From: an uncultured Alphaproteobacteria bacterium
GTDB lineage: Bacteria; Pseudomonadota; Alphaproteobacteria; RF32; CAG-239
DNA length: 64,000 bases
Assembly (NCBI GenBank): GCA_944393695.1
Contig: CALYAY010000003.1
Location: 1 to 64,000 of the forward strand
Reading direction: 5' to 3'
Shown: piece by piece, positions 9,607 to 17,035 of the stretch
How positions within the stretch are numbered: position 1 is the stretch's first letter
How the letters are laid out: every line of letters begins with the position of its first letter
Program-made: the position numbers and the translations under genes
Notes under the pieces: model-generated
What the model saw: the letters and a program-made list of their open reading frames with translations, nothing else
Told to the model about the DNA's origin: nothing
Database searches by the model: none

Positions 9607-10629
9607 ATGATGAACAGTAACAAAGCATTATTGCTTATTTCAGCATCAGGGCTGCTGCTTATGCCCTGCGGCATATCTTTGGCAGCTTATTTCCCTCGGT
9701 CATCTCTTCCGGATGCGATTACATCTGTCTACACACACTTCACACACACCTCTCATCCGAAAGAGACGTTGTTGTCTTCTGCCTTTTATCCTCTCCCTGA
9801 AAACTCAGGGAGGGGCTGGGGAGGGTTTCACAACACCCCTCTTCCCCAACTCGCAGCGACTTGTTTTGTCACCGACACTTCGGCCTGTTCCGGCAATGAG
9901 TTTAGCGGTAACAATGCCGATGATGACGGACACGGAGCTCCCGGTGGGCCAGGCAACGGTGATGACTATGACCTCGACAATGCCGAGCGCTGCCGTCAGG
10001 AAGGATATAACCAAACCTCCTGTCCCGAAGGTCAGGAAGGTTCTAACTTCTGTCCTTACGACAGCACTTATTTCGAAAAATGTGTTTCTTCCTGTCCCTC
10101 AAATTATGTGACTTGTGAGTTGCCCTATTACGGGGTTGGTGAAGCTTGTAACGGAAAATACGCTTCTTGTGAAAAAGACACCGAACGTGCCTGTCAGGAA
10201 TTAAACCCCGATTATGTTGACGAGTGCGGCACCGGACAGCAATTAAGCGATGACAGATGTTCTTACGACAATACTTACGGCACCTGCTGCAATACTTGTG
10301 CCGGATATGACAACACCACCATCCCCGAAGGCTACATTCAGGACGGGGAAAGCTGCACCGGCTGCGACGGTCAGGAACATTACAAAATCAAACCCAATCC
10401 CTGTGACGGATATATGGACTGTGGCTCCATGGGTGGTGAGGCAGGGGCAAAGACCTGCCTGTCGGGGACAACGACCATGTATGACAATTGTAAGGTCTGT
10501 CCGAACTTAGGAGAATACACGATCTGCCCGAACTGCACGATTTGCCAGTATGAGGAGTGCTCCGGCCTGTGGTATGCCACCGGCTGTGCAACGAATTGTA
10601 CGGATTATTGTGACTTCTGCGGCGGATAG
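9607..10629 (+). CDS. Short Cys-rich secreted protein
   Basis: N-terminal signal peptide (MMNSNKALLLISASGLLLM then PCGISLAA) followed by a Ser/Thr/His linker (SVYTHFTHTSHPKETLLSS). An insert encoded by a palindromic repeat comes next (about 9788-9832), then the mature domain from CFVTDTSACSGNEF. The conserved core has the paralogue motifs SCPSNYVTC, YASCEKDTERAC and CCNTCAGYDNTTIPEGY. Only one C-terminal repeat unit is present before the end CTDYCDFCGG, so this is a short version compared with 17036 and 45437. ATGATG at 9607/9610 follows AAGGTGAT. The lectin-like gene lies 483 bp downstream in the same duplicated cassette. Probably exported and disulfide bonded; function unknown. The LMPC stretch is a poor lipobox. 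Confidence 0.82.
   Translation: MMNSNKALLLISASGLLLMPCGISLAAYFPRSSLPDAITSVYTHFTHTSHPKETLLSSAFYPLPENSGRGWGGFHNTPLPQLAATCFVTDTSACSGNEFSGNNADDDGHGAPGGPGNGDDYDLDNAERCRQEGYNQTSCPEGQEGSNFCPYDSTYFEKCVSSCPSNYVTCELPYYGVGEACNGKYASCEKDTERACQELNPDYVDECGTGQQLSDDRCSYDNTYGTCCNTCAGYDNTTIPEGYIQDGESCTGCDGQEHYKIKPNPCDGYMDCGSMGGEAGAKTCLSGTTTMYDNCKVCPNLGEYTICPNCTICQYEECSGLWYATGCATNCTDYCDFCGG
9788..9832 (+). repeat. Palindromic repeat inserted in-frame in a CDS
   Basis: CTCCCTGAAAACTCAGGGAG hairpin followed by a CTGGGGAGGG tract, translated as PLPENSGRGWGG. The same hairpin family occurs at 47332-47405 inside the 45437 gene, and related versions at 11040-11063 and 47846-47865 are intergenic. Confidence 0.75.
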
Positions 10630-10639
10630 GGGATTGCTG

Positions 10640-11075
10640 CTTATTCCCTCGCCCTTGAGGGGAGAGGGTTAGGGTGAGGGTGGAATGGAGAATGTAAGTC
10701 CGATGAATGAAGCGGCAGGTATTTGACCCCTCCGGCTCCCCTTTTGAAAGGGGAGAGGGCAATAAGGAAGATCCCTTGACGTTCAGACTGGCGCTGAACG
10801 AGGGATGACAGTTTATTTTATCACCCTCACCCGCCCTTGACAGGGCGACCTCTCCCCTCGGAGGGAGAGGTAAGGAAGGAGGAAAAGTAAACACTGTCAT
10901 ACTCCAACTTGATTGGAGTATCCAGGTCAGGTAAAGCAGCTTCTTTCCTACCTGGATCCTCGGGTCAAGCCCGAGGATGACAGAGAAGAGGGGGCCAAGG
11001 ATGACATAAAAAAAAGGGACTAAAAGAAACCCTCTCTAACTCTCCCTAAGGTTTTAGGGAGAGAATATAAGGAGA
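10640..11075. repeat. Intergenic array of palindromic repeats
   Basis: This 483-bp gap contains no gene but several repeat units: a CCCTCGCCCTTGAGGGGAGAG tract with GGTTAGGGTGAGGG (10647-10683); the R1 element (10722-10811); a CACCCTCACCCGCCCTTGAC tract (10822-10872); a composite with GTCATACTCC...GGAGTATCCAGGTCAG and CCTGGATCCTCGG...CCGAGGATGACAG (10898-10983); and a CTCCCTAAGGTTTTAGGGAG hairpin (11040-11063). The same units recur inside coding regions elsewhere in the window. Confidence 0.8.
10722..10811 (+). repeat. R1 repeat, copy 1 of 4
   Basis: About 90 bp: CCCCTCCGGCTCCCCTTTT, a GAAAGGGGAGAGGG arm, AATAAGGAA, then GATCCCTTGACGTTCAGAC facing GCGCTGAACGAGGGATGACA. It contains two nested inverted repeats and is nearly identical to copies at 41513, 47721 and 47917. 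Confidence 0.85.
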
Positions 11076-11112
11076 AAAAATATTATTAACAACTAATATA
11101 AGGAGAAAGGTT

Positions 11113-11934
11113 ATGAGAAAGATATTATTAGCGAGTGTGGGGGTAATGGTGATGAGCGCCGGGACGGGGTATGCGTCTTGTATCCCGACGCCGAGTTGTT
11201 CAAGTTTAGGCTATGAAAGTTCCTCATCATGTGAAGGCGGGATTAAGTGCCCGTTCGGAAATGCCTGGAACTGCACACTGGCAGATAAAATTACCGAAAT
11301 CATCACTGAAATCACGGAAATTAAAAAAGTAATTGAAGAAGGCGGTGTCGGAGGAGGTGGAAATACCAAAGATTGCGCCATAGGTTCAATTTTTTATTCT
11401 GATATAAGTTGTTCTTATGGTAAGGTTGTCGATGGTAAAACACCGATTGGTGTGGTTGTTTATGTTGACGGCACAGGCGGCGGTCAGGTGATGGCGCTGA
11501 AGTCAATAGGCGATTATCAATGGTCATCCGGTTATACGGATATTCCGGGGTTAAATAACTTCATCAGTGATTCCAGCGCTTCAACTGATTTGCAAAGTTG
11601 TAGTAATACGGTTCTTATTACGACTGCAGGTGATAAGAGTACTTATCCGGCAGCCTGGGCAGCCCACGAGTATAAAACCGTTGGAACCAACGCCGGTGAC
11701 TGGTGCTTACCGGCAGCCGGTATTATGTTTAGCATCAAGAAGAGCATGTCGGCGATTAACGCCGGGTTTGTATTGGCCGGTGGTGATCAGTTAGGAACAA
11801 GTTCCTACCTCTGGTCGTCTTCCGAGGGCGATAGCGCCAGCGCGTGGAACTCGACTTTCAGCGGCGACTACGGGTTGCGCAACTACTACCGTAAGACTAA
11901 CAGCTACGAGGTCCGGCCCGTCCTCGAGTTTTAG
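11113..11934 (+). CDS. Secreted C-type-lectin-like (DUF1566-type) protein with DGR-like 3' end
   Basis: The signal peptide (MRKILLASVGVMVMSAGTGYA) leads into a Cys-rich N-terminus (CIPTPSCSSLGYESSSSCEG, CPFGNAWNC), a short heptad-like segment at about 57-77 (ITEIITEITEIKKVIEEGG), and a domain with YPAAWAAHEYKT, DWCLPAAGIM (Asp196) and a C-terminus YLWSSSEGD...AW...VRPVLEF. That C-terminal pattern is typical of DUF1566/Fib_succ_major proteins, which adopt a C-type-lectin/FGE-like fold. Codon use in the last 43 codons shifts sharply (see 11803-11931). It pairs with the upstream short Cys-rich gene in a duplicated cassette; the paralogue is 41709-42536. AAGGAGAAAGGTT precedes the ATG. Probably a surface or periplasmic binding protein; the ligand is unknown. 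Confidence 0.75.
   Translation: MRKILLASVGVMVMSAGTGYASCIPTPSCSSLGYESSSSCEGGIKCPFGNAWNCTLADKITEIITEITEIKKVIEEGGVGGGGNTKDCAIGSIFYSDISCSYGKVVDGKTPIGVVVYVDGTGGGQVMALKSIGDYQWSSGYTDIPGLNNFISDSSASTDLQSCSNTVLITTAGDKSTYPAAWAAHEYKTVGTNAGDWCLPAAGIMFSIKKSMSAINAGFVLAGGDQLGTSSYLWSSSEGDSASAWNSTFSGDYGLRNYYRKTNSYEVRPVLEF
11803..11931 (+). other. Candidate DGR variable region (VR-like)
   Basis: 37 of 43 codons end in G or C and none in A, against 25 of 45 in the preceding stretch. The segment is rich in NNC codons (AGC, GGC, GAC, TAC, AAC, CGC) at loop positions, as expected when AAC codons of a template repeat are adenine-mutagenised. It ends in the GC-rich GTCCGGCCCGTCCTCGAG, where an IMH-like sequence would lie, followed by a hairpin. 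No template repeat or reverse transcriptase is in the window, so this is inference. Confidence 0.45.
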
Positions 11935-11940
11935 TTAAAA

Positions 11941-11973
11941 AATTCCCCGGGTGCTGCGCGTCCGGGGAAATGT
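11941..11973. terminator. Bidirectional terminator
   Basis: TTCCCCGG (11943-11950) pairs with CCGGGGAA (11962-11969). On the - strand the stem is followed by a T-run, serving mrp; on the + strand by ATGTTTTAT. The CCCGGGTGCTGCG core recurs in the hairpin after the paralogue (42554-42581). Confidence 0.8.
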
Positions 11974-11974
11974 T

Positions 11975-12973
11975 TTATATGCCCAAGCGGGTGATGATTT
12001 TTTCGGCAATCTGATTGTAAGCCTGCGCGTAGGGACTGTCAGGCTCGGCATAGACTATCGGGGTGCCGTTGTCGGCATTTTGACGGATAGAATAATGCAA
12101 AGGGATTTCGCCAAGAAAAGTTTCGCCCATATTTTCAGCTGTTTTCCGGGCGCCGTCATGACCGAAAATATCTGCCCGGTGGCCGCATTTTTCGCAAATA
12201 TAATAGCTCATGTTTTCTACCAGGCCGAGGATGGGTACGTTAACGCGTTTAAACATGTTAATTCCCTTAACCGCATCAATCAGGGCAATATCCTGCGGGG
12301 TGGAGACAATAACCGCCCCATCCATTTTGACCTTTTGCGAAAGGGTAATCTGGATGTCGCCCGTTCCCGGGGGCATGTCAATGACCATGACATCAATATC
12401 GCCCCAGTTCGTATCGCACAAAAGCTGCTGCAAAGCGCCGCAGGCTTTGGCCCCGCGCCAGATGAGCGGCTGGGTCTTGTCAATCAGGGTGCCGACAGAC
12501 ATGGAACGGATATCCATATCGGTAAAAGGTTCAAAAGTTTTGCCGTCCAGAGAAGCCGGGGGCATGCCTTCGTATCCCAGCATGGCAGGTACGGAAGGGC
12601 CGTAAATATCAGCATCAAACAAAGCCACTTTTTTATCATGATTGGCAATGGCCAACGCCAGGTTAACCGCAGTGGTCGACTTGCCGACGCCGCCTTTACC
12701 GGAAGCCACGGCAATAATTTTTTTAACACCGGGAACCATCCACATATCATCAGGCTGACGCAGGCCGCTAAAAGCTTTTGACGCAGTAAAAATTATGCTG
12801 GCGCGGGCAATACCGTCCAGATTTTCGACCTGCCGGCGGAGTTCGGCGGTTTTTTCCGGAATATCCGTTACATTGACCAAAGTGATTATGGCGCGGCCGT
12901 TGATGATTTTGACGCCGTCAACCGATGAGGAGCCGTAAACCGCGGCGGCCAACTGTTTTACCAATTCTTCCAT
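11975..12973 (-). CDS. apbC: Mrp/ApbC family Fe-S cluster carrier ATPase
   Basis: P-loop ATPase that carries [4Fe-4S] clusters to apoproteins in the cytoplasm. An N-terminal MIP18-like domain (residues 1-70) is followed by a deviant Walker A SGKGGVGKST (91-100), DADIYGPSVPAML, DMPPGTGD, and the cluster-binding CxxC pair Cys260/Cys263 (YYICEKCGH). At 332 residues it is the usual two-domain form. It is divergent from hflK, with about 90 bp between the starts. Cluster delivery fits a genome that also encodes the Fe-S proteins HydE and the GltD-like oxidoreductase. Confidence 0.96.
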   Translation of the reverse strand: MEELVKQLAAAVYGSSSVDGVKIINGRAIITLVNVTDIPEKTAELRRQVENLDGIARASIIFTASKAFSGLRQPDDMWMVPGVKKIIAVASGKGGVGKSTTAVNLALAIANHDKKVALFDADIYGPSVPAMLGYEGMPPASLDGKTFEPFTDMDIRSMSVGTLIDKTQPLIWRGAKACGALQQLLCDTNWGDIDVMVIDMPPGTGDIQITLSQKVKMDGAVIVSTPQDIALIDAVKGINMFKRVNVPILGLVENMSYYICEKCGHRADIFGHDGARKTAENMGETFLGEIPLHYSIRQNADNGTPIVYAEPDSPYAQAYNQIAEKIITRLGI

Positions 12974-13060
12974 GTTGATATCATCTCTTATGTAATTGTG
13001 TTTTCATTATCTTTATATTATATATGTTTTTATTGCAACATTAATTTAAGAGGAGCAGAG

Positions 13061-14173
13061 ATGTCCGACATTAAAAATCCCTGGGATAACGGCGGCGGCA
13101 ATCAAACACAGGCCGGGCCATGGGGAGAAAACGTTTCCGGAAGCAAAGTGGTTAACATAAATACGGTTAAAACCGGTGAAAAAGCGCAAATTCCGGAATT
13201 TAATCCCTGGTGGGTTGTGGTCGCGATTGTTTTTATCTGGCTGCTGAGCGGTATTTATCAGGTTCAGCCCAATGAGCAGGGTGTGGTGCTGCGGTTTGGA
13301 AAATATGTTGATACAACAGATGCCGGGTTGCATTATCACCTGCCCTACCCGATTGAAACGGTCAAAAAAGTCAGCACAACGCAGGAACGCAGCATTAATC
13401 TCGGCGAGGCAGCGGCTTATACGGCATCAAATACGGCCGCACTGCGCAACGCGCCCGATAATAATCTGCGCTCATTCACCGAAAGCCATATGCTGACCGG
13501 GGATGAAAATATCGTGGATATTAACCTGACGGTGGTATGGAAAATAAAAAGCGCCAAAGATTATCTGTTTAACGTCCGCAGTCCGGATGAAACGGTGAGA
13601 GTGGCGGCGCAGTCTGTTTTGAGAGAGATTGTCGGACAATCGGAAATGCAGTCGATTATCACCGGTGACCGCGGCAAGGTTGAAGATGACACCAAGTCGG
13701 AATTGCAGAGCCTGCTGGACAGTTTCGGTTCCGGGGTTGAGATTGTGCGCGTCAAGCTGCAAAAGGCCGATCCTCCCAAACAGGTTGTTGATGCCTTTAA
13801 CGAGGTTCAACGGGCCAAGGCAGATTTGGAACGCTTCAAAAACGAGGCCGAAGCCTATCGGAACGAGATTTTGCCCAAAGCACGCGGGGAAGCCTCCAAA
13901 ATTTTGCAGGATGCCGAAGCATATAAGTCTGCAGTTATCAATCAGGCCAAAGGTGACACCGAAAGATTTTTGTCTGTTTATAATGCTTATCGGGCAGGCA
14001 AAGATGTGACGGCCAAGCGCCTGTATCTAGAAACAATTGAAAACGTGTTGTCCAATTCCAACAAGGTTATTCTTGATCCGTCGGCAAAAGGGGGAAATGT
14101 TCTGCCCTATCTGCCGCTGGACAGACTGGGAAACCGAATGCCGCAGAATAATAATGCCAAGGAGGGAAAATAA
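13061..14173 (+). CDS. hflK: FtsH protease modulator HflK
   Basis: SPFH/prohibitin-family inner-membrane protein that assembles with HflC around FtsH and modulates membrane-protein degradation. From the ATG at 13061 it has a Gly/Asn/Gln-rich cytoplasmic N-terminus (NPWDNGGGNQTQAG), one membrane segment at about 50-67 (WWVVVAIVFIWLLSGIYQV), then the band-7 domain starting NEQGVVLRFGKYV, with a long coiled region QRAKADLERFKNEAEAYRNE. AGGAG lies about 7 nt upstream of this ATG. The frame extends upstream to 12998, but that part is AT-rich and codes an unrelated hydrophobic stretch. First gene of hflK-hflC-degP-holC. Confidence 0.97.
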   Translation: MSDIKNPWDNGGGNQTQAGPWGENVSGSKVVNINTVKTGEKAQIPEFNPWWVVVAIVFIWLLSGIYQVQPNEQGVVLRFGKYVDTTDAGLHYHLPYPIETVKKVSTTQERSINLGEAAAYTASNTAALRNAPDNNLRSFTESHMLTGDENIVDINLTVVWKIKSAKDYLFNVRSPDETVRVAAQSVLREIVGQSEMQSIITGDRGKVEDDTKSELQSLLDSFGSGVEIVRVKLQKADPPKQVVDAFNEVQRAKADLERFKNEAEAYRNEILPKARGEASKILQDAEAYKSAVINQAKGDTERFLSVYNAYRAGKDVTAKRLYLETIENVLSNSNKVILDPSAKGGNVLPYLPLDRLGNRMPQNNNAKEGK

Positions 14174-15040
14174 ATGAGTAAAGCCAAAATTTATCTGCTG
14201 AGCATTGCAGCTGTCGTGGTTTTTGTTTTGGCCAATTCCCTGTATGTGGTCAGCCAGGCGGAACAAGCCATTGTCTTGCAATTCGGCGAACCGGTGCGGC
14301 TGGTGAAAGAACCGGGGCTGAAAGCCAAGGTTCCCTTTATTCAGAAAGTGGTGCTGTATGACACTCGTCTGCTAAATCTTGACCCTCCGGCTCAGGAAGT
14401 GGTGCTGAACGATAAAAAACGTCTGGATGTGGACAGCTTTACCCGTTATCGCATTGTCGATCCGCTGAAGTTTTATCAGACGGTGAGAACCGAATATCAG
14501 GCTGAAAGCAAGCTGAAAGAAATCGTCAACTCTTCGGTGCGCAAAATTCTGGGACGGATTACGCTGACCGAACTGCTGTCAAAACAACGCACACAGATTA
14601 TGGCGGATATCAGCAGTGCGGTTAAAGCAGATGCCGAGCAAATCGGAGTGAGCGTGGCTGATGTGAGAATCCGGCGGGCCGATTTGCCGATTGAGGTTTT
14701 GCAGGCGATTAACGCCCGGATGAAAACCGAACGCGAGCGCGATGCCAAGGAATTCCGTGCCGAAGGTCAGCAGCAGGCACAACAAATCAGAGCCAAAGCC
14801 GACAAAGAACGCACCATTATTCTGGCCGAAGCCAATAAACAGGCCCAGATTATCCGCGGCGAAGGAGACAAAGAGGCTATTGACCTGTGGAATAAGGCCG
14901 CAGGACGCGACTCCCGGTTTTATGCCTTTTACCGTTCGTTGGAGGCCTATCGCAAAGCTCTGGCAAACAAGGACACGTCGTTTGTGGTGGGGCCGGATTC
15001 CGAATTTTTTAAATATCTGAAGAATCCGTTGCGGCCGTAA
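14174..15040 (+). CDS. hflC: FtsH protease modulator HflC
   Basis: Partner of HflK in the SPFH complex at the inner membrane, with its bulk in the periplasm. The N-terminal membrane anchor (KIYLLSIAAVVVFVLANSLYV) precedes the band-7 domain (EQAIVLQFGEPVRLVKEPG), the conserved DRRL-equivalent region (YDTRLLNLDPP), and a charged C-terminal coiled coil (ERERDAKEFRAEGQQQAQQI). It begins directly after the hflK stop with GGAGGGAAAA as ribosome-binding site. At 288 residues it matches the family. degP starts one base after the hflC stop, which points to tight co-expression of membrane quality-control genes. Confidence 0.97.
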   Translation: MSKAKIYLLSIAAVVVFVLANSLYVVSQAEQAIVLQFGEPVRLVKEPGLKAKVPFIQKVVLYDTRLLNLDPPAQEVVLNDKKRLDVDSFTRYRIVDPLKFYQTVRTEYQAESKLKEIVNSSVRKILGRITLTELLSKQRTQIMADISSAVKADAEQIGVSVADVRIRRADLPIEVLQAINARMKTERERDAKEFRAEGQQQAQQIRAKADKERTIILAEANKQAQIIRGEGDKEAIDLWNKAAGRDSRFYAFYRSLEAYRKALANKDTSFVVGPDSEFFKYLKNPLRP

Positions 15041-15041
15041 A

Positions 15042-16421
15042 ATGAAAAGAAGAGTCATTATTTGTCTGGCAGCGGTCATTGCCGTTTGGGGAGGCATAAC
15101 GGGAAACGTCCGGGCAGCGTCGCCGGCGCTGCAGGCAGCGGTTATGCCCTCCTTTGCCGATTTAATCGACTCGCTGATGCCTTCGGTGGTGAATATTTCA
15201 ACCATTACCAAGCCTGACAGCAATAATGCGGAAGAAAGCATTATTGACAGTGCCGAACCGGAGTTCCGCCGTTATTTTGAAAACGGACGAAAAGAAGAGG
15301 CTCTGGGATCTGGTTTTATTATTGACAAGGAAGGCTATATCATCACCAATGCCCATGTTATTAATGACGCCGAAATTATCAACGTGACACTGTGGGATGA
15401 TACATTGCTGGAAGCCAAAGTGGTGGGGAAAGACCCGAAAACGGACATTGCCCTGATTAAAATCAATACCGATAAAGAGCTTAAGCCGGCGGTTTTCGGC
15501 GACTCGGATAAAGCCCGGGTGGGCGACTGGATTTTGGCCATCGGTAATCCCTTCGGGCTGGGAGGCAGTGTTACCGCCGGAATTATCTCGGCCAAATCAC
15601 GGGATATCGAATCGGGACAGTATGATAATTTTTTGCAAACGGATGCCTCCATCAATCAGGGAAGCTCCGGCGGGCCGATGTTTAACATGGCGGGAGAAGT
15701 TATCGGGATTAACAGCGTTATCTTTTCAACCAACGGTGCCAGCATGGGCATCGGCTTTGCCATTCCGATAAATCTGGCGGACTGGGTGGTCGGACAGTTG
15801 AAGCAATTCGGCGAAATACGCCGCGGCTGGATCGGGATAAAAATTCAGCCCAATGACGGGGGAAAAGGTGTTTTGGTGTCGGACGTTACAGCCGATGCGC
15901 CGGCGCAAAAAGCCGGATTGACGGCAGGAGACGTGCTGTTGGAAGTCAACGGTCAAGAAATTGAAAACACAAAGTTCTTTTCAACATTTATTGCGGAAAC
16001 CCCGGTGGGAAACAGCATTGACATTAAGGTTGAGAATGCCGGTAAAATCAGAACCGCAATAGTGATTGTTCAAGAATTAAAAGAAAAAACAACGCCCAAA
16101 ACAGTTTCACCCGATATCAGAAAAACCGGTGAAAACGAATATGAAATCAGCGAACTTGGCTTAAAGGTTATGCCGGCGACAGGAAAGATTCCGGGATTGA
16201 AAGTTATTGCCGTGGCGCCGCAGAGTGAGGCCGAAACAAAGGGCTTGAAAGCCGGGGACATCATTGTTAAAATAGATAAAAAAGATGTACCGGACATTAA
16301 AGCCGCCGAAGCCGTTATTTATGAAGCCAAGATAGAACACAACCGTCCGGTATTGCTTCTGCTGCAAACGGGAGAAGAAATGCATTTTGCGGCATTAAAA
16401 CTGATTAAGGAAAAACAATAA
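15042..16421 (+). CDS. degP: DegP/HtrA-type periplasmic serine protease
   Basis: Envelope protease-chaperone. The signal peptide (about residues 1-26, ending VRAAS) is followed by a trypsin-like domain with catalytic His105 (TNAHV), Asp135 (TDIAL) and Ser209 (NQGSSGGP). Two PDZ domains follow: one with GWIGIKIQPND and AQKAGLTAGDVLLEVNG, the second with GLKAGDIIVKIDKKDVPD. At 459 residues this is the DegP/DegQ layout. It begins one base after hflC and its stop overlaps the holC start (TAATG). The hflKC-degP order is recurrent in proteobacteria and suggests a membrane quality-control operon. Confidence 0.96.
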   Translation: MKRRVIICLAAVIAVWGGITGNVRAASPALQAAVMPSFADLIDSLMPSVVNISTITKPDSNNAEESIIDSAEPEFRRYFENGRKEEALGSGFIIDKEGYIITNAHVINDAEIINVTLWDDTLLEAKVVGKDPKTDIALIKINTDKELKPAVFGDSDKARVGDWILAIGNPFGLGGSVTAGIISAKSRDIESGQYDNFLQTDASINQGSSGGPMFNMAGEVIGINSVIFSTNGASMGIGFAIPINLADWVVGQLKQFGEIRRGWIGIKIQPNDGGKGVLVSDVTADAPAQKAGLTAGDVLLEVNGQEIENTKFFSTFIAETPVGNSIDIKVENAGKIRTAIVIVQELKEKTTPKTVSPDIRKTGENEYEISELGLKVMPATGKIPGLKVIAVAPQSEAETKGLKAGDIIVKIDKKDVPDIKAAEAVIYEAKIEHNRPVLLLLQTGEEMHFAALKLIKEKQ

Positions 16422-16876
16422 TGCCTCAGGCCGATTTTTATCACTTGCAAAAACAAACACTGGAAAATGTTTTGCCCAAGCTGCTGGAAAAAGCCTATGC
16501 GACCGGCAAGCGGATAAAGGTGAAAATCGGAAACGAGGAGCGCGTCGAGTTTATCAACGGTATTTTGTGGACTTATGACGACCAGTCGTTTATTCCCCAT
16601 GGCAGCAAAAAGGACGGTTTTGCCGAAGACCAGCCTGTCTGGCTGACGGCCGGAGACGATAATCCCAATAATGCCGAGTTTCTGTTTTTGGTCGACGGAG
16701 CGTTGGTAGCAGCGGAAGAAGCCGCAAAATATGAGCGCGTTTTTAATATTTTTGACGGGAATATGCAATCTGCCGTCGAGCAGGCCCGTGCTTTTTGGAA
16801 AGAGCTGAAAGCCGCCGGCTTTACCATAAATTACTGGCAGCAAAACGATGCCGGCCGCTGGCAGCAAAAGGCCTGA
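16421..16876 (+). CDS. holC: DNA polymerase III chi subunit
   Basis: Clamp-loader accessory subunit that contacts SSB and helps the replisome at lagging-strand handoff. The sequence has the HolC pattern: ADFYHL near the start, KLLEKAYATGKRIKVKIGNEERVEFINGILWTYDDQSFIPHG, and VFNIFDGN near residue 107. At 151 residues it matches the family. The start codon overlaps the degP stop as TAATG, so it is translationally coupled as the last gene of the hflK operon. The link to the protease genes is positional only. Confidence 0.93.
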   Translation: MPQADFYHLQKQTLENVLPKLLEKAYATGKRIKVKIGNEERVEFINGILWTYDDQSFIPHGSKKDGFAEDQPVWLTAGDDNPNNAEFLFLVDGALVAAEEAAKYERVFNIFDGNMQSAVEQARAFWKELKAAGFTINYWQQNDAGRWQQKA

Positions 16877-16903
16877 TACGGTTTAAATAATCAAATTTTC
16901 AAA

Positions 16904-16938
16904 TATCTGCCCTGTTTTTTACACGGCAGGTATTTTTT
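16904..16938 (+). terminator. holC operon terminator
   Basis: A 7-bp stem (ATCTGCC with GGCAGGT) around a long loop is followed by six T residues, then TTTAAATTATGGTCTT, which begins the block shared by the Cys-rich genes. Confidence 0.75.
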
Positions 16939-16971
16939 GTTTAAATTATGGTCTTAACTGAAAATTAACTA

Positions 16972-17000
16972 TTTACAACCTTTTCAAAATTTGTTAATAT
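16972..17000 (+). promoter_or_regulatory. Shared promoter of Cys-rich gene family (copy 2)
   Basis: TTTACA, 17-bp spacer, TAATAT, then AAGATTCGTGAAGACAACAA and the AGGTGATATT Shine-Dalgarno. Upstream bases match copies 1 and 3 back to the preceding T-run, with more differences in the spacer. Confidence 0.65.
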
Positions 17001-17035
17001 AAGATTCGTGAAGACAACAACAGACAGGTGATATT

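Larger units (their letters stand above)
9501..11969 (+). repeat. Duplicated two-gene cassette, copy 1
   Basis: This span holds the promoter block, a short Cys-rich gene, a palindrome-filled spacer, the lectin-like gene and a terminator hairpin. The same order and much of the same sequence recur at 40274-42581. The spacer from about 10624 and its counterpart from about 41404 look identical over roughly 150 bases, and the promoter blocks differ at only a few positions. The lectin-like genes have diverged more than the spacer. Confidence 0.8.

Noticed and set aside
10640-11075. Repeat array that might be read as a CRISPR
   Set aside because: The repeats are palindromic units of different families with no regular spacer length, and no cas genes are present.
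12998-13060. N-terminal extension of HflK
   Set aside because: AT-rich, no ribosome-binding site, and HflK N-termini normally start near the NPWxxGG motif at 13061.
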